64,000 nucleotides of DNA from Arcuatula senhousia (GCA_963971305.1 OZ020309.1:18655001-18719000), one strand, 5' to 3'. Positions 22,677 through 34,800 are shown, numbered from the stretch's first letter. Numbers and translations: made by a program. The notes: generated by a model from the sequence alone, not told the origin.

Positions 22677-24940
22677 CTAAAAAAAAATAACATGATAAAT
22701 ATTTAGAAAACGTGACAATGACAAGATACTTGACGTACATGAGTGTTGGCAGCAGAGAAATGCATACCCTTTAGAATTGGAGTATTTCTGATGAGAAGTT
22801 ACTCCTTAAAATATGCATATATATACAGCATAACCAAATTACCCGGGCTTATACCCGTTTTGGTATTTGTATTTTGAAATAACTGGGTCGATAACCGCTG
22901 CTAGTGGACCATAGGTCCCCCGAGGGTAATCACAAACCTGGTCGTCAGACTTGTCTGACACGAATTTACCAATTAATTTTAATACTTTTTTTGTCGTTGA
23001 AATTTCCGATTGTTTAAAACACCAGGTTTCTTTCATTGTACTTGCACATGTTCGATATCCACGGTACTGGGCAGTTGGGTTTTTTGTTCGATCTTTTTTT
23101 GGTTTTCAGTACTTTTCATTCAATACTTTTGGTTTTGACATTCAAATGCTGCTGATGAGAGGTTTTAATACTCCTTGAAATATGCGTAGCCAAATTACCT
23201 GTGTTTATAACCGTATTGGTAATTTTGTTTTTCATATAGAGGCGTATATCCGTTTTATCCATTTCTTAATTTAGTTGTAATGTCTACAAGATTGACATGC
23301 ATACGCAGATTTTGTATGGAACGCCAAATTAACATATATTCAATTTATTGTACCTATCTTCAAATAATTGAAGATATCTTCAATTCAATTGTACCTATCT
23401 TCAAATAATGAAAGATATCTTCATATCAATTGAACCTATCTTCAAATGAATTATACCTAGGTGCAATTTAATTGCACCTAGGTATAATTCAATTGTACCT
23501 ATCTTCAATTGAATTGAAGATATCTTTAATTCACTTGAAGATAGGTCTAATTCCAACATCTCCATAATTCATTTGGAGATATCTCCAATTCATTTGAAGA
23601 TATCTTCAATTCATTTGAAGATATCTTCAATTAATTTGAAGATATCTTCAATTCAATTACACCTATCTTCAATTGAATTATACCTATCTTCAATTCAATT
23701 AAAGATATAGAGACAATTGAATTGAAGATAGGTTTAATTCAATTGAAGATAGGTTCAATTCGATTGAAGATAGGTTCAATTCAATTGAAGATAGGTTTAA
23801 TTGAATTGAAGATAGGTACAATTGAATTGAAGATAGGTACAATTGAATTGAAGATATCTTTAATTGTGCTGAATTGTACCTAGGTACAATTGAATTGAAG
23901 ATAGGTATAATTGAATTGAAGATTTGGCGTTCCATAATTTTGTACGCGTAGATGTTCCATGACGTAGGTTATGCCTGTTATGTGTTGATTTCGATCGCTT
24001 TGAAATTATTAAAAGATATTTTTGCCGAAGGTTTTTTTTAGCAAAATAGATTTTTTATTCGTTAACATTAAATAATACATTTTTACATACATGTACATTA
24101 AATAGGCGTTCAAGGTTTCTACACGTTTTACTTACCAAGAAAGGACCCCAGCAAACCGCAAACACTACAAATATTGCAGCTAAGAGAATGGCTATATATG
24201 CATCAGTTTTAGCTTTAGCCTTTTGGGTTGTAGCACTTCCTTCATTGGCTTTGTTCCAGTTCCCTCTAACCAATGTTATGAAAACACAAAAGTTAAGAGC
24301 ACCAATCATGATTATAACCCCCAAACCCAGAGTAGCATATACATATGAAACGACTGCATTTCCTAATTGATTTCCGAAAAAGTTGAAAAAGCACCACGAT
24401 CCTGGAAATTGTTTTACATTCTCCCCAAAACCAAATAGTGGCAGTGCAGAAAACAAGACAGAAAACAGCATAATTCCTGTTAGGACACTATTTGCTATGC
24501 AAAATCTGGATTCATGGTTGTATTTAAAAGGATATACAATGGCCAGAAATCTATCCACAGCCATCGCACCGGCTAGGAGAACGGATGCGAGTCCTAAGAA
24601 TATCATCATGAAGGACATATATTGACATGAAGCCTCGCCACCAACCCATTGAAAGTTATTTTCATAGATAGCAAATACTATTGGAGACGTCGCAAGTATT
24701 CCAAAGAGATCCGTAATGGCTAAAGCCGTAACAAGTCTATAAAACACGCTCCATTTATGTTTACTGTGCGCCCCGAAATAGTACAAACAGTGCTATTACA
24801 TTCCCTATCACTCCAACGGTGGACGTAACGATAGACGAAGTGGGGTACCCCTTCCTAACATTCACAAAGGTGCCATTTGTCGTATTCAGTAAAGAAACAG
24901 AAGTGTTAACTAAATCGTCTACTGTACTTTCTGTATTCAT
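22413..24940 (-). CDS. Prostaglandin E-type receptor (EP4-like GPCR), two exons, one frameshift
   Basis: A class A GPCR of the prostanoid receptor group. These plasma-membrane receptors bind prostaglandins and signal through G proteins; EP4 usually raises cAMP. Coding exon 1 is 24136-24940 (ATG at 24938-24940, donor GTAAGT) and exon 2 is 22413-22676 (acceptor TTTTTTAG), joined phase 0 with intron 22677-24135. Visible are an extracellular N-terminus with NTS, NTT and NGT glycosylation sites, seven hydrophobic segments, [11 protein letters not shown] after TM3 (DRY position), [10 protein letters not shown] in extracellular loop 2 as in prostanoid receptors, and [20 protein letters not shown] in TM7, with the Arg that contacts the prostanoid carboxylate and NP..DPW replacing NPxxY. 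An extra base in the G run at 24771-24774 shifts the frame after TM1 (VLFRGAQ, then stop); removing one base lines up exactly with EP4 spacing and gives about 355 aa. It is either a sequencing error or a null allele. Confidence 0.85.
23315..23936. mobile_element. 622-bp inverted-repeat element with a quasi-palindromic satellite body
   Basis: The ends TATGGAACGCCAAAT (23315-23329) and ATTTGGCGTTCCATA (23922-23936) are perfect 15-bp inverted repeats. They are flanked by the direct repeat ATTTTG at 23309-23314 and 23937-23942, a 6-bp target duplication. The body is made almost wholly of units such as CAATTCAATTGAAGATAGGT and TTGAAGATATCTTCAA, themselves palindromic (AATTGAATT, GAAGATATCTTC, ACCTAGGT). 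It lies in the intron of the GPCR gene. No ORF of protein type exists; the 78-codon SSIQL-repeat ORF is an artefact. Confidence 0.85.
24136..24940 (-). CDS. EP4-like receptor, exon 1 (TM1-TM6), frameshifted at 24771-24774
   Basis: The exon encodes the N-terminus to the end of TM6 (FAVCWGPFL). The 805-bp length becomes 804 (268 codons) if one G is removed, which also restores phase 0 to exon 2. This supports a single recent indel or base-call error over general decay: no other lesion was found. Confidence 0.85.
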
Positions 24941-24967
24941 TTGTGCTACGATTGTATGAAGACTCAC

Positions 24968-26090
24968 GTGTTGTCACCAATTATTAACATTAAAAACAAA
25001 TTTAAACGTTTAACGAACTTTTTAACATGCGACAGCAATAAACACTAGAAGTTATTCCCAAACAAACAAAAAAGTATAAAGTTATAGGTTACATATAATA
25101 GCATAAGAATACAAAAAAAAAACTTGAGAAATAAGTAATATTATTATAAGGCGGAAGCAGAAATGGGTGGAAACCTTAAAAAAAAGAATGTAAATATGAA
25201 GTGCATTAAAACAATAGTACCGCGTATTAAAACAAGAAAATGTTTATAACAATAGACATTGTTTTTATGCTTGTCGATATTTTATACTCCCGCATGTTGA
25301 AATTGATGGTATATAGAATTTTTGTCCGTCCGTCTGCCCACATATATATCGGAAGTCCAACTCCTCCTAAACTACTTGATGTATTTTGATTAAACTTTCG
25401 CATAGGAAGTACAGTTAAACCTGGTTTAAGCAGCCACTTGGGGGAGACGGTCATTTTGGCTTAAGACCCTCTTATAATCAAGGTTTGAATGTACGGACAC
25501 TTTTAAACTATCTTAAGGTGGGACAATACCAAATGACATGCATATCCAGATTTCAATGAAAATTGGCAGAGTGAGACGGTTTTTAGTTAGTGATATACAT
25601 CGATATATGAAATACAAAATGAGGGGTTCGGATCTCGTTCTTAGATATATGCACTGGAAAACTGCAATTTTGGCGGAAAATTAACACGACTTCAACACCA
25701 TTTACTTTTACTTTTTCTGAGCTATCCAGACCAACACAATATTCCTTGGAAAATTTGCGATGTGTTGATATAAATAAAGGATATGTCACGGATCCGGACT
25801 TCGTTTTTAAGGTACGGTTTCCTAAACGTCCTTACGCATTAATAACAACATGATTTAAAAGTGTTGGTCTGCCAGTGAGAGTGAAAAATTGAAAACCTTC
25901 TTATTTTGCATGACCGCTGACCACAGAGAGTGCCACGGTGACGCTTCATATAGGTTAAAGATTCCTTTGTAGACTGACAATTAGTGCAACACATAGGCTT
26001 AATTTGTCCGCCCCTATCAATATATCCCCTACATTGTGGTCTTTTAACAAAGCCCCATATTTCTCACCATCATTTCATGTTCATTTTTAA
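24968..26090. other. Intergenic upstream of the GPCR; repeat-like, no gene
   Basis: No credible exon. The stretch 25290-25480 contains GTCCGTCCGTCTGCCCAC and CTCCTCCTAAACTACTTGATG, phrases typical of the end regions of the dispersed repeats in this window. A promoter or 5' untranslated exon of the GPCR should lie here but I cannot place it. Confidence 0.35.
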
Positions 26091-26094
26091 TTAG

Positions 26095-26372
26095 GAGCTC
26101 ACCTGACATGAAGGGTCATATGAGCTAATGTCATCACTTGGCGACCGTCGGCCGTCCGTAAACCTTTTAAAACGCTAACTCCTCTGACTCCATATGTTCA
26201 ATTGCAACCAAACTTGGTATGGTTGTTTATTAGATTTTTGATTCGTTGTAAAACATGGCCACCGTGGCAAAAACAGAACATAGGGTAAATTGAAGTTTTT
26301 TTTGCAAATAACTCAAAAACTTCAGAATTCAAAATTGATTCTGGCATAGCTATAGGGTAAAAGCGATCAGCA
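26095..26372 (+). mobile_element. Truncated hairpin element (left end only)
   Basis: AGCTCACCTGACAT-GAA-GGGTCATATGAGCT opens the copy, followed by ATCACTTGGCGACCGTCGGCCGTCCG. It matches the 46735 end of the 44718-46735 element (GGTGTGGTTG.., ATGGCCACCGTGGCAAAAACAGAACAT). It breaks off at about 26372 against a retroelement relic. Confidence 0.65.
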
Positions 26373-27990
26373 GTCTTGTCGAAACGAGTGTGAACTCTCG
26401 GGGGGGGGGGGCACTTCCTTCATAGAAGGTAATTATAATAGGACGTGCCGCTGGAACAGGTACCTTTTTTCAGGTTGGGAATATGTGATAAGGTCGGGAA
26501 AACAGCATAAATATATGATAAGGTCAATAAAATCTACTTGCTGATTATATGACAAGCCCGACCAGGCAGTTTTTACTTCCCTTCCATTACAAATGTATTC
26601 AAATATGTATAAAAGTGTACGGTGATTGACCAACCATCTTTGAATAGCAACACTATAAATAAACAAGTATTAGCTTTTAAGAAAAGCTTGCCTGACCTCA
26701 GTATATAATTATTACGTTTATTAATTTTCAAATAGATTTTTGATATTGGCACACTTCCTGCAATTGAGCATGGTATACTATAAGAAGAAAGAAACTGTAC
26801 ATGTGCGTTTACCTTGCTCCACAGTATAGGCAAAATCTATCAATCAATCATTCATTACCCTCTGACATCTTTCTCATGCATTAAGCTCAATAAATCAATT
26901 AATTATATCAATGACCCCATCAATGAATATGTCAAATCTGAGAAAATTATAGTTTAGTTTAATTATCTCAGGTCAAATTAACACACTGACTTGATAGCTG
27001 TTCCAGTTTAACGTTGTTATCTGGCTGACCTTATCATTGCATGCTGATGTGCATGCATGTTTACTTTATGACAATTAATTTTCAACTGATAATATACACA
27101 AAACAAAATAAATATTCATTAATGATGTGAAGGAGTGATGCAAATTTAATTAAAAGAACAATATAAATTTATTTACTTCAGTAGGGCAATTTGTTTGTAA
27201 TATAATGACAAACATTAAACTTTAGCTAAGTAATTAACACAGACAATAAAAGCAGGTGAATAAAAGTGATGCTGAGTAGCAAACCCATTTATCAAAAACC
27301 GGTTTATCAGTTCTTTTCAAATATCACAATGGATGTTACAGTGAATAATGTAAATTTGGGTGCAGGTACGGGTTCTGATTACACATTTTAGCCGTACCTT
27401 CCTGACAGCAAACATGGCGGCCTCCATGTAACAACTAAATCTTATACTGCCTGACCCCAAGGGGTCAGGCAATAATATCCATTTTTATCTTTAGTTCTCA
27501 GCATCAATTATGGGATAAGGGTGCTTTTTCAGTACAAAATTTATTATAAGGTATCTTACTTTCAAATTCAAAATGTATGAAAGGGCGGGGTTTCAAAATC
27601 TCAGCGGCATCTCCCTATCCATGAAGTATAGAAGTGCCCCCCCCCCCCCCCGAGTGTGAACTCAGGTGCTCCGGAAGAGAAAGCAGTTCACGCTTGCTAT
27701 AGCACACCCGTCACGTTGCCAAAGATCGATTTAGTGTTTGTGAAATCCGGAAAGGATGACATAACCAAACTCTATGTCAAACCAACATCTGTGCTCATCT
27801 GAGAGATAGAAATCCCGTATTTGTATATGATGTCTTCCGTAACATTTCTTGAGTGATGACAGCAACCTGGGAGTAACGTACCCCTGTGTTAACAATTTGC
27901 TTTTCAGCCGTGTAGATCTATCAAGGAAGTCGTTATATTCCCCACATACTCTGGAATAAAGAATCAATTGTGATACGTAAACTCCATATG
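26373..27990 (-). pseudogene. Retroelement RT-tail relic, split by a DNA element
   Basis: The minus strand of 27654-27990 carries the same protein tail as 12170-12412 in worn form: EYNDFLDRSTRLKSKLLTQG, then RLLSSLKKCYGRHH, followed by the 3' region GACGGGTGTGCTATAGCAAGC...CGGAGCACCTGAGTTCACAC. That 3' region continues at 26373-26397 after the 26398-27653 insertion. Two further copies of this family lie at 33990-34240 and 56290-56625 (plus). Confidence 0.65.
26398..27653. mobile_element. 1256-bp element with poly-G inverted ends and 10-bp target duplication
   Basis: The left end TCGGGGGGGGGGGGCACTTC and right end GAAGTGCCCC(n)GA are inverted repeats, continuing imperfectly inward (CTTCATAGAAGG versus the reverse of CCATGAAGTATAG; GTGCCGCTG versus GATGCCGCTG). 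The direct repeat GTGTGAACTC at 26388-26397 and 27654-27663 is the target duplication. The uninterrupted target is visible in the copies near 34215 and 56590 (GAGTTCACTC). A 9-10 bp duplication would fit Mutator-like or Merlin-like elements, but no transposase ORF is present. A GCCTGACCCC-AAG-GGGTCAGGC hairpin lies at about 27450-27472. Confidence 0.8.
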
Positions 27991-28085
27991 CTGGAACGGA
28001 CGGAATGTTGCTACACAGAAAGGGAAAGTTGAAGTTGTCACGTTATGGATATAGTCATATGGAATTATATAGCCATTAATCTTGG

Positions 28086-30245
28086 AACAAGAGGCTCCCA
28101 GGAGCCTGAATCGCTAACCTGGTAACTATAAAGGGACAACTTTGATCCAATGGAGATTTTTGTAGAGGTTAAAGAGGTGGTCATCTGACATCTTCGACAC
28201 AATGGAGACTATTGCAAAGCTCAATGGGCTGAAGGTTTAAGGAAGCAACAGCTTTTCTCTATCTGCAATAGTTTTTTTTTATTCTATAGAGCAAAACATG
28301 AAAACCCCCGCTATTTTTGAACTTTAAAGGGCCATAACCCCTGTAAGGGGGTCATCTGACATTTTCGACCCAATAGAGACTTATGAAGAGCTTAATGAGT
28401 TGAAGGTTTAAGCAAGCAAAAGAGTTTCTCTATCTGCAATAGATTTCATTCTATAGACCAAAAAATATGAAAAAACACGATTTTTGACTTTTAAAGGGCC
28501 ATAACCCCTAAATGGGTCATTTGACATCTTCAATTCAAATGGAGACTTTTATAGAGCTCAATGTGCTGAAGATTTAAGCAAGCATTAGATATTCTCTATC
28601 TGCAATAGTTTTCATTCTAAAGAGCAAAATCATTAAAATATGCTTTATCTGACCTTAAAAGGGCCATAACCCCTATAAGGGGTCATCTGACATCTTCGAC
28701 ACAATGGAGACTATTGCAAAGCTCAATGGGCTGAAGGTTTAAGCAAGCAACAGCTTTTCTCTATCTGCAATAGTTTTCAATCTGTAGAGCAAAAACTTGA
28801 AAAAAAAAGCTATTTTTAACTTTTAAAGGGCCATAACCCCTATAAGGGGTCATCTGACAACTTCAACCCAATGGAGACTCAATGTGCTGAAGATTTAAGC
28901 AAGCGACAGCTTTTTTCTATCTGCAATAGTTTTCATTCTATAGAGCAAAATCATTTAAAATGCTATTTTTGACCTTAGGGCCATAACCCCTTTAAGGGGT
29001 CATCTGGCAGATTCAACCCGATAGTGAGTTTTGTAGAGCTTTTGGATGCTGAAGAAGGATGGTTGCATCAGATTTTATCTATCTCTTATACTTTTTGATT
29101 TACAAGTAAACTAGATAATGTGTCTATGAGCCACAGGATGGCCCTCCCGTTCTTGAAATATCATTGACCCTCAATGTGTATTACCTTGGATATGGACCTT
29201 TACCAAGAAATTGATCAAAAGTGTTCATGTGTAAAATATAGGTCCCTGTGACCTTATTTCTAGTGGGTGGTGCCATGTTACCAACACTCATCCAGTATTG
29301 AAATATTATTGACCCCTAACATGTAGTATTCAAGATATGGACCTTAACCAAGAACTTAACCAAAGTCATTCATGCGTAAAATATAGGTCACAGTGACCTC
29401 ATTTTTAGTGGATGGTGTCACCTTACCCAAGACACATCTAGTGGTGAAATATCATTGATCCCCAACATCTAGTATCCAAGTTATGGACCTTAACCAAGAA
29501 CTTAACCGAAGTCGTTCATGCATAAAATGTAGATCACAGTGACCTAAGTTTTATTGGGGGTGTCATGTTACCCAAGACACATCAAGTGGTGAAATACCAT
29601 TGACCATCAACATGTAGTATCTGAGATATGGACCTTAACCAAGAACTTAACCCAAGTCATTCATGCGTAAAATATAGGTCACAGTGACCTTATTTCTAGT
29701 GGGTGGTGTCACCTTACCTAAGATACATCTAGTAGTGAAATATCATTGACCCCCAACATCTAGTATCCAAGTTATGGACCTTAACAAAGAACTTAACTGC
29801 AGTCGTTCATGCATAAAATATAGGTCACAGTGACCTAATTTCTAGTGGGTGGTGTAGCCCTACCCAAGACCCATCTGGTGGTGAAATATCATTGACCCCC
29901 AACATCTAGTATCCGAGTAATGGACCTTAACCAAGAACTTAACCAAAGTGTTACGGACGGACGGACAAGGGTAAAACTATATGTCCGATCCACATACGTG
30001 GTTGGGCCATAAAAACAGTAGTCTGATCCCCCTGTCTATTTTATGCAATGGCGGCCATGTTTTTTGACGGATCAAAATTCGAAAGACAATTTTTTTGCAT
30101 GACACCCTAAGGATCAATCATACCAAGATCATTGATTTCTGTTCAGTAGTTTCAGAGGAGAAGATCTTTGAAAAGTTGTTAACAGACAACAGACAACAGA
30201 CAACGACAGACGCCAAGTGATGGCAATAGCTCACATGGACAGATA
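28086..30245 (-). mobile_element. Large reverse copy of the hairpin element, with nested insertion
   Basis: Left edge AACAAGAGGCTCCCAGGAGCCTGAATCGCT (GAGGCTCC/GGAGCCT hairpin); right edge GACGCCAAGTGATGGCAATAGCTCACATG. Six units of about 165 bp at 28186, 28352, 28520, 28683, 28849 and 29003 share GTCATCTGACATCTTC and CTATCTGCAATAGTTTTCATTCTATAGAGC. These are the reverse complement of the units at 10021-11250. At about 29107 the homology stops and resumes at about 30012 (CAGTAGTCTGATCCCC), because another element is inserted. Confidence 0.8.
29107..30012. mobile_element. Nested tandem-repeat element (six units of about 146 bp)
   Basis: It starts near GTGTCTATGAGCCACAGGATGG and ends GGGTAAAACTATATGTCCGATCCACATACGTGGTTGGGCCATAAAAA. 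The six units share GAAATATCATTGACCCCCAACAT.TAGTAT, ATGGACCTTAACCAAGAACTTAACC and AAAATATAGGTCACAGTGACCT at about 29155, 29303, 29446, 29594, 29737 and 29884. The terminal block is found alone at 36136-36187. The host element at 10021 shows the empty site (TTTGGCTTGTAAATC on the opposite strand). Confidence 0.75.
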
Positions 30246-30540
30246 ATTGAGTGAGTGAGCGAGTTGGTGTTTTACGCCCTTGCAACACTATATAGGTTAT
30301 TTAGTGGTGATGAACATGAAAAGGATGATAAAATGAACATGGTGATGATGAGAAATATAGGGACGGGAACAGTAAAATTTGAAGACCACAGGAAAAGGGG
30401 AGAGGTAGGTAGGGACGGAAAATTTAGCCTATGTGGTGCACTACTTGGTGGTCCACAAAGGGGTCTTTTCTTGCATGAAGCATGGCACTCTCCAGTCATT
30501 TTCTGTTTGAAATAAGAAAAATATTTCACTTATAAAATAG
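30246..30540. other. Repeat-like intergenic stretch downstream of CEP290
   Basis: It begins GAGTGAGTGAGCGAGTTGGTGTTTTACGCC, a motif I associate with tRNA- or SINE-like repeats of molluscs. Box A and B promoters could not be confirmed by eye. The rest has no gene. Confidence 0.35.
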
Positions 30541-31729
30541 ATCTTTTATTTTAAGAAAAATCTAAATGTCTTTAATGGACGGCCATTTTACATGGATGGA
30601 ATGAATAGAAAATACATGTATAAGTTATAAATAAACTTTGTACACAATACACAAAATATCACAGATAAATTAAAGGCTTTCCAACATTAAGATGAAGGAC
30701 ACAGGAAGTAGAATTAGGGGCTATCCTGCTGCATCAAGGTGAAGGACACAGGAAGCTGGATTATAGTCTCTTACCCATCAGCATCTTAATAATGACAGAT
30801 CCATAAAGTTTAAAAATCTGGAGAGAGGGGGAACCAAATTTGGATACACTCCCCTCTTTCCGCTGGATTCACCAATGATATAAGCCCTTTTTACTACACT
30901 TAAAAAAACTGAAACTAAAGACACTACACAATCTTATCTCTTAATATTAAACTGTACCTAAATTTACAACTAATATAAATATACTTAAGTAACATTCATG
31001 ATTTACAAAAGTCAATTATTTCATGTAATTTATATGTTCATACAGTTTTTATCAGTATTCAAAACAAATTCTTTAACATTTCTTAAATGAAAATGTAACA
31101 AAAATATGAGTTCGATTTAACTTAAAAGAAAACAATTTGTCACAATAAACATTTTTCTTCTGAGTATTTTACTAAATTGATGGAATAAAAGTTCCATAAC
31201 CAAAATTTGCTCTCTTTTTGATGTATTCTGTTTTTCAACCAAATGATCAAAATCATGTAACCCATAATATAAAACATATAACTTTTACCAACATACATTT
31301 TAATACCAATATTTACATTGAGTTTTGTAAAATTTGGCACAAAAAATCAGATAAAACAGTTATTACAGTCATTCATAATAAAAGGCCTGCTAACTTAACA
31401 AAAAAATGTTCATTGCATTGGAAATATCTGAAGAATTCCCAGGTATTTGAAACATCATAACAGAAACTTTTAAAAATGTATGTTTTCTGTCTTTTAATTG
31501 AACATAAAGCCATTTTAATGAAAAAATCTGGTTTTTTTTTCAAATATGTCAAGAATCCTGCTCAAAAAGCTACTTTGGAGCCCTTGAAAAGTTGGCAGAT
31601 CATTTATACACAATTCATTCAAGACCCTCATCACAAGGCCGTGATTATACACATTAACCCTACTGGGATACAGCGACCTAGTTTTTAGCACTAACTATAA
31701 TCAATGTGACCTTATTTCCTGAAAGTAGG
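30541..31729 (-). other. CEP290: Probable CEP290 3' untranslated region
   Basis: After the CEP290 stop at 31730 about 1.2 kb of AT-rich sequence without recognised repeats runs to an AATAAA signal on the minus strand (TTTATT at about 30545-30550). The extent is inferred from the first clear polyadenylation signal; shorter variants are possible. Confidence 0.4.
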
Positions 31730-31882
31730 TCAATGTCCTCCAGGAATGTCTATTGAGAGTCCATATTGGGCCATTTTTTCCTCATATAGAATGTTTTTCT
31801 CCAGCGCCTGTTTGTAATTGTATTTTAAGTCTTCAATCTCTTCAAAGAAGTCAGGACCAAAGTTCTGGAGTTCTTTTTTCAT
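31730..31882 (-). CDS. CEP290: CEP290 last coding exon
   Basis: Acceptor TTATTTCAG; 150 bp plus stop TGA at 31730-31732. Encodes MKKELQNFGPDFFEEIEDLK, YNYKQALEKNILYEEKMA and ends with SIDIPGGH. Matches human KKELENFDPSFFEEIEDLKYNYK. The C-terminal extension is shorter than in human. Confidence 0.96.
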   Translation of the reverse strand: MKKELQNFGPDFFEEIEDLKYNYKQALEKNILYEEKMAQYGLSIDIPGGH

Positions 31883-34800
31883 CTGAAATAAAAGAAGTAT
31901 AGGAATTCTATAAAAATTTACAACTTAAGATCTGTAATGGGTAATAATGGATGTGGAATTATACAATAATCACCTTAGTTAGTGTTTGACCCAGATGCTT
32001 TGTTCCTGAAAAAGTAAGGTCACTCTAGGGTTACATTACTTATCAAAGGAAAGAAGCTCTGGGTCACACATCATTTAGGGTGATAACTGTTAATAGAATA
32101 TTAATAGGATACACAAAAACAACAAAATCGTAAGATGACACTTGGAAAATCTCCAAGAGTGGGTTACCTTACCAGGGGACCCAACAGTTACCAGTTGACC
32201 CAGTGAAATATCGCATGTCATGTGGTGTGATAAAATAGGGGCTCCCGCAGGGTAACCCCCTCAGGTCGCAAGGTCGCTTTTAAAAGGGGCCTGAGGTCAC
32301 AAGGTTGCTTTTAAAAGGCATATTTTGGCAGAGGTCACAGGTCCATTTTTTGGTAAAGGTAGATTTTATGAAGTGTAGGTCGAAAGTCGCCTTTAAAAAG
32401 CCCTCAGGTCGCAGGTTGTTTTTAACCCTGTGGGAGCCACAATATACATACATTAAACTTTTAAAGAACACAGTATTTTCAAGACCTGCATATTTAATGG
32501 TCATTACTATTCTTGAATGTTTTTTTTTCTATAAAAAAATTGATATCAAATTAATTAATGAAACAAGAATATGTCCAAAATAAAGAAAGAATGTGTCCAT
32601 GGGACACGGATGCCCCCGCTAGCCTTAAATAAAAGTTGAAGTCCGACAGGTCTGAAAGTCGCTTAGGACGCATAGTTTATCATACTAAACCATCTTACCA
32701 AGTTTCAAATCATTCCCATATACGGTTTCTGAGAAAAGCTTGACGAAAATTTTCATGTCAATTTTGGTATCGATCCAGCCCCAAACAGGAAGTAGATGTC
32801 TGACAGGTCTAAAATTCGCTTAGGAGGTATAGTTTGTCATACTGAACCATCCTACCAAGTTTCAAGTTATTCCCATTTACAGTTTCTGAGAAAAGCTTGA
32901 CGGAAATTTGTACGGATGTACGGACGGACATGAGTAAAACTTAATGCCCCCGGCATGTCGTCGCGGGGGCATAAAAACATAATGCCTTATCTAAATGCAT
33001 TTGGCACAAACCAGCAAACAGATTGATGGACCCAAACACTACATGCCCCTACTTTTGTAGATGGGGCTTAATAATCATTTTGTATACCTAAAAATTTGCA
33101 CAACCCAGCCAAGAATTGAGACAGTAAAGCATACAAAAATATGTTTCTCACAGTTTTTAACAAGAATAATTATTATGACATCACATTGTTTACTTATTAC
33201 TTTGATAGAGAGTAGCAATATTAATTTAATACCAAACAGTTATTTTTTTATCAGTAGACTGGAACAAATTAATTTTTTGTAATTAAAACAGTGATTAAAA
33301 TTTTACTATCAAACTTAGGAAAACTTCAACAAAAACCGTACGAGTTGTTTTTTTTTTCGCGGTAGCAAAATTTCGTGGGTTTCTTAAAACAATGAAAGAT
33401 CCGCGGAATTCAATTTTTGTGATTACTTTTATGCGAGTATGCACTTTACATATTCTATTTACCAGTTTTAATTTTTGACGGTTCATATTTTCTCGAGGTG
33501 CCAAGTACTGCGAAAAAAGCAAAAATTAGATACCCGCGAAAAAAACAACTTATACGGTATTAATAACCTACCCTTTCTACTTCTAGTCTCATCTTATCTT
33601 TTTCCGTCTTGGCAGACTTGAGATCCATCTTTATCTCGACATTTTCATTCATCAGTCTGTCGTAGGCAGCAATCTTATTCTGAGCATCGGTGTCATACTG
33701 TATAACACAGAAAAATAAAATGCACCATTAAAAAACTTCCTTCCATGACATTTCTTTCAACTTTTATAGCTATATATACATGTATTATTGAGTTGTGCAT
33801 TAATTAGTTGTTTTTAAAGCAGTTTGAATTAGTCCAAACAGTCTTCGCGCTATATATATCCACAGGCCCGACAACTAATTATTGAAAATTTTTGTATAGA
33901 CATTGTTGCCATTTCTACAGGCCCTCAAGCATTTTCACTAGCCATGGCTTGTGGCCTGTGGCCAATTTCGAAGACTGGTCCAAACAGGGTTATGTTGCTC
34001 CTCGTTTGTTGTCTTCACTCAAGAAATTTTATGGAAGACATCATGCACTATAAATTGACAAATATCGGATTTTGATCTCTCAGATGAGTGCAGATGTTGG
34101 TTTGTCATAGGGTTTTGTTTTGTCTTCCTTTACAGGATTTGACCCACTGAATTGACTGTTGGCAATGTGATGGGTGTGCTATAGCAAGCAGGAACTGCTT
34201 ACTCTTCTGGAGCACCTGAGTTCACTCAAGTTTCGAAATGAAAAGTTTAAAAATATATTAGAGTTAGTGCTTGAATTTTTCAATTCTAATTTACATTTAG
34301 CTTTAAAATTACATGTAAATAAACTCTTATATAACCAGAGAACCAGGGCTTGTAAGGTCCTTTTTCCAGACCATACCATTATTTGGTAATTTTGGCAAAG
34401 AATGCACGATTAATTTTCCCTCAAGAACCTTATTAACACTCTATAAAAATATAATTTTCAGCACCCCCATAATTTTTTTCTGAAACAGCCCCTCAGCAAA
34501 TCACTAAACTGTGATTTCATTATCATTCCTAGAGTCTAGAGGAACAATTTCATGGTTTTTGTGGTTGGCAGTGAACAACAAAATTTCATGGTTTCAATGT
34601 TTTCATAAGTGGAGGTCAACCACGAAATTTAGAATCCAAGTGTTATTGATTTGTTTTAGGAACATTTGCAAAATTAGAAATACAATGAAATTTTACTTTT
34701 ATGGAAACCATAAAAATACTCAATGAAAACAAATAAATCTATAGTATTTTTATTTCTTAAGAGTTCTGCAAAGCTGTTTTTCAATTACCTTTTTCGAAAG

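Noticed and set aside
23699..23935. 78-codon ORF with [12 protein letters not shown] repeats
   Set aside because: It is a frame through the palindromic satellite of the 23315-23936 element; no start context and no independent protein signal.
30255..30529. Overlapping 85-codon ORFs on both strands
   Set aside because: They lie in a repeat-like stretch beginning GAGTGAGTGAGCGAGTTGGTGTTTTACGCC; no motif in either translation.
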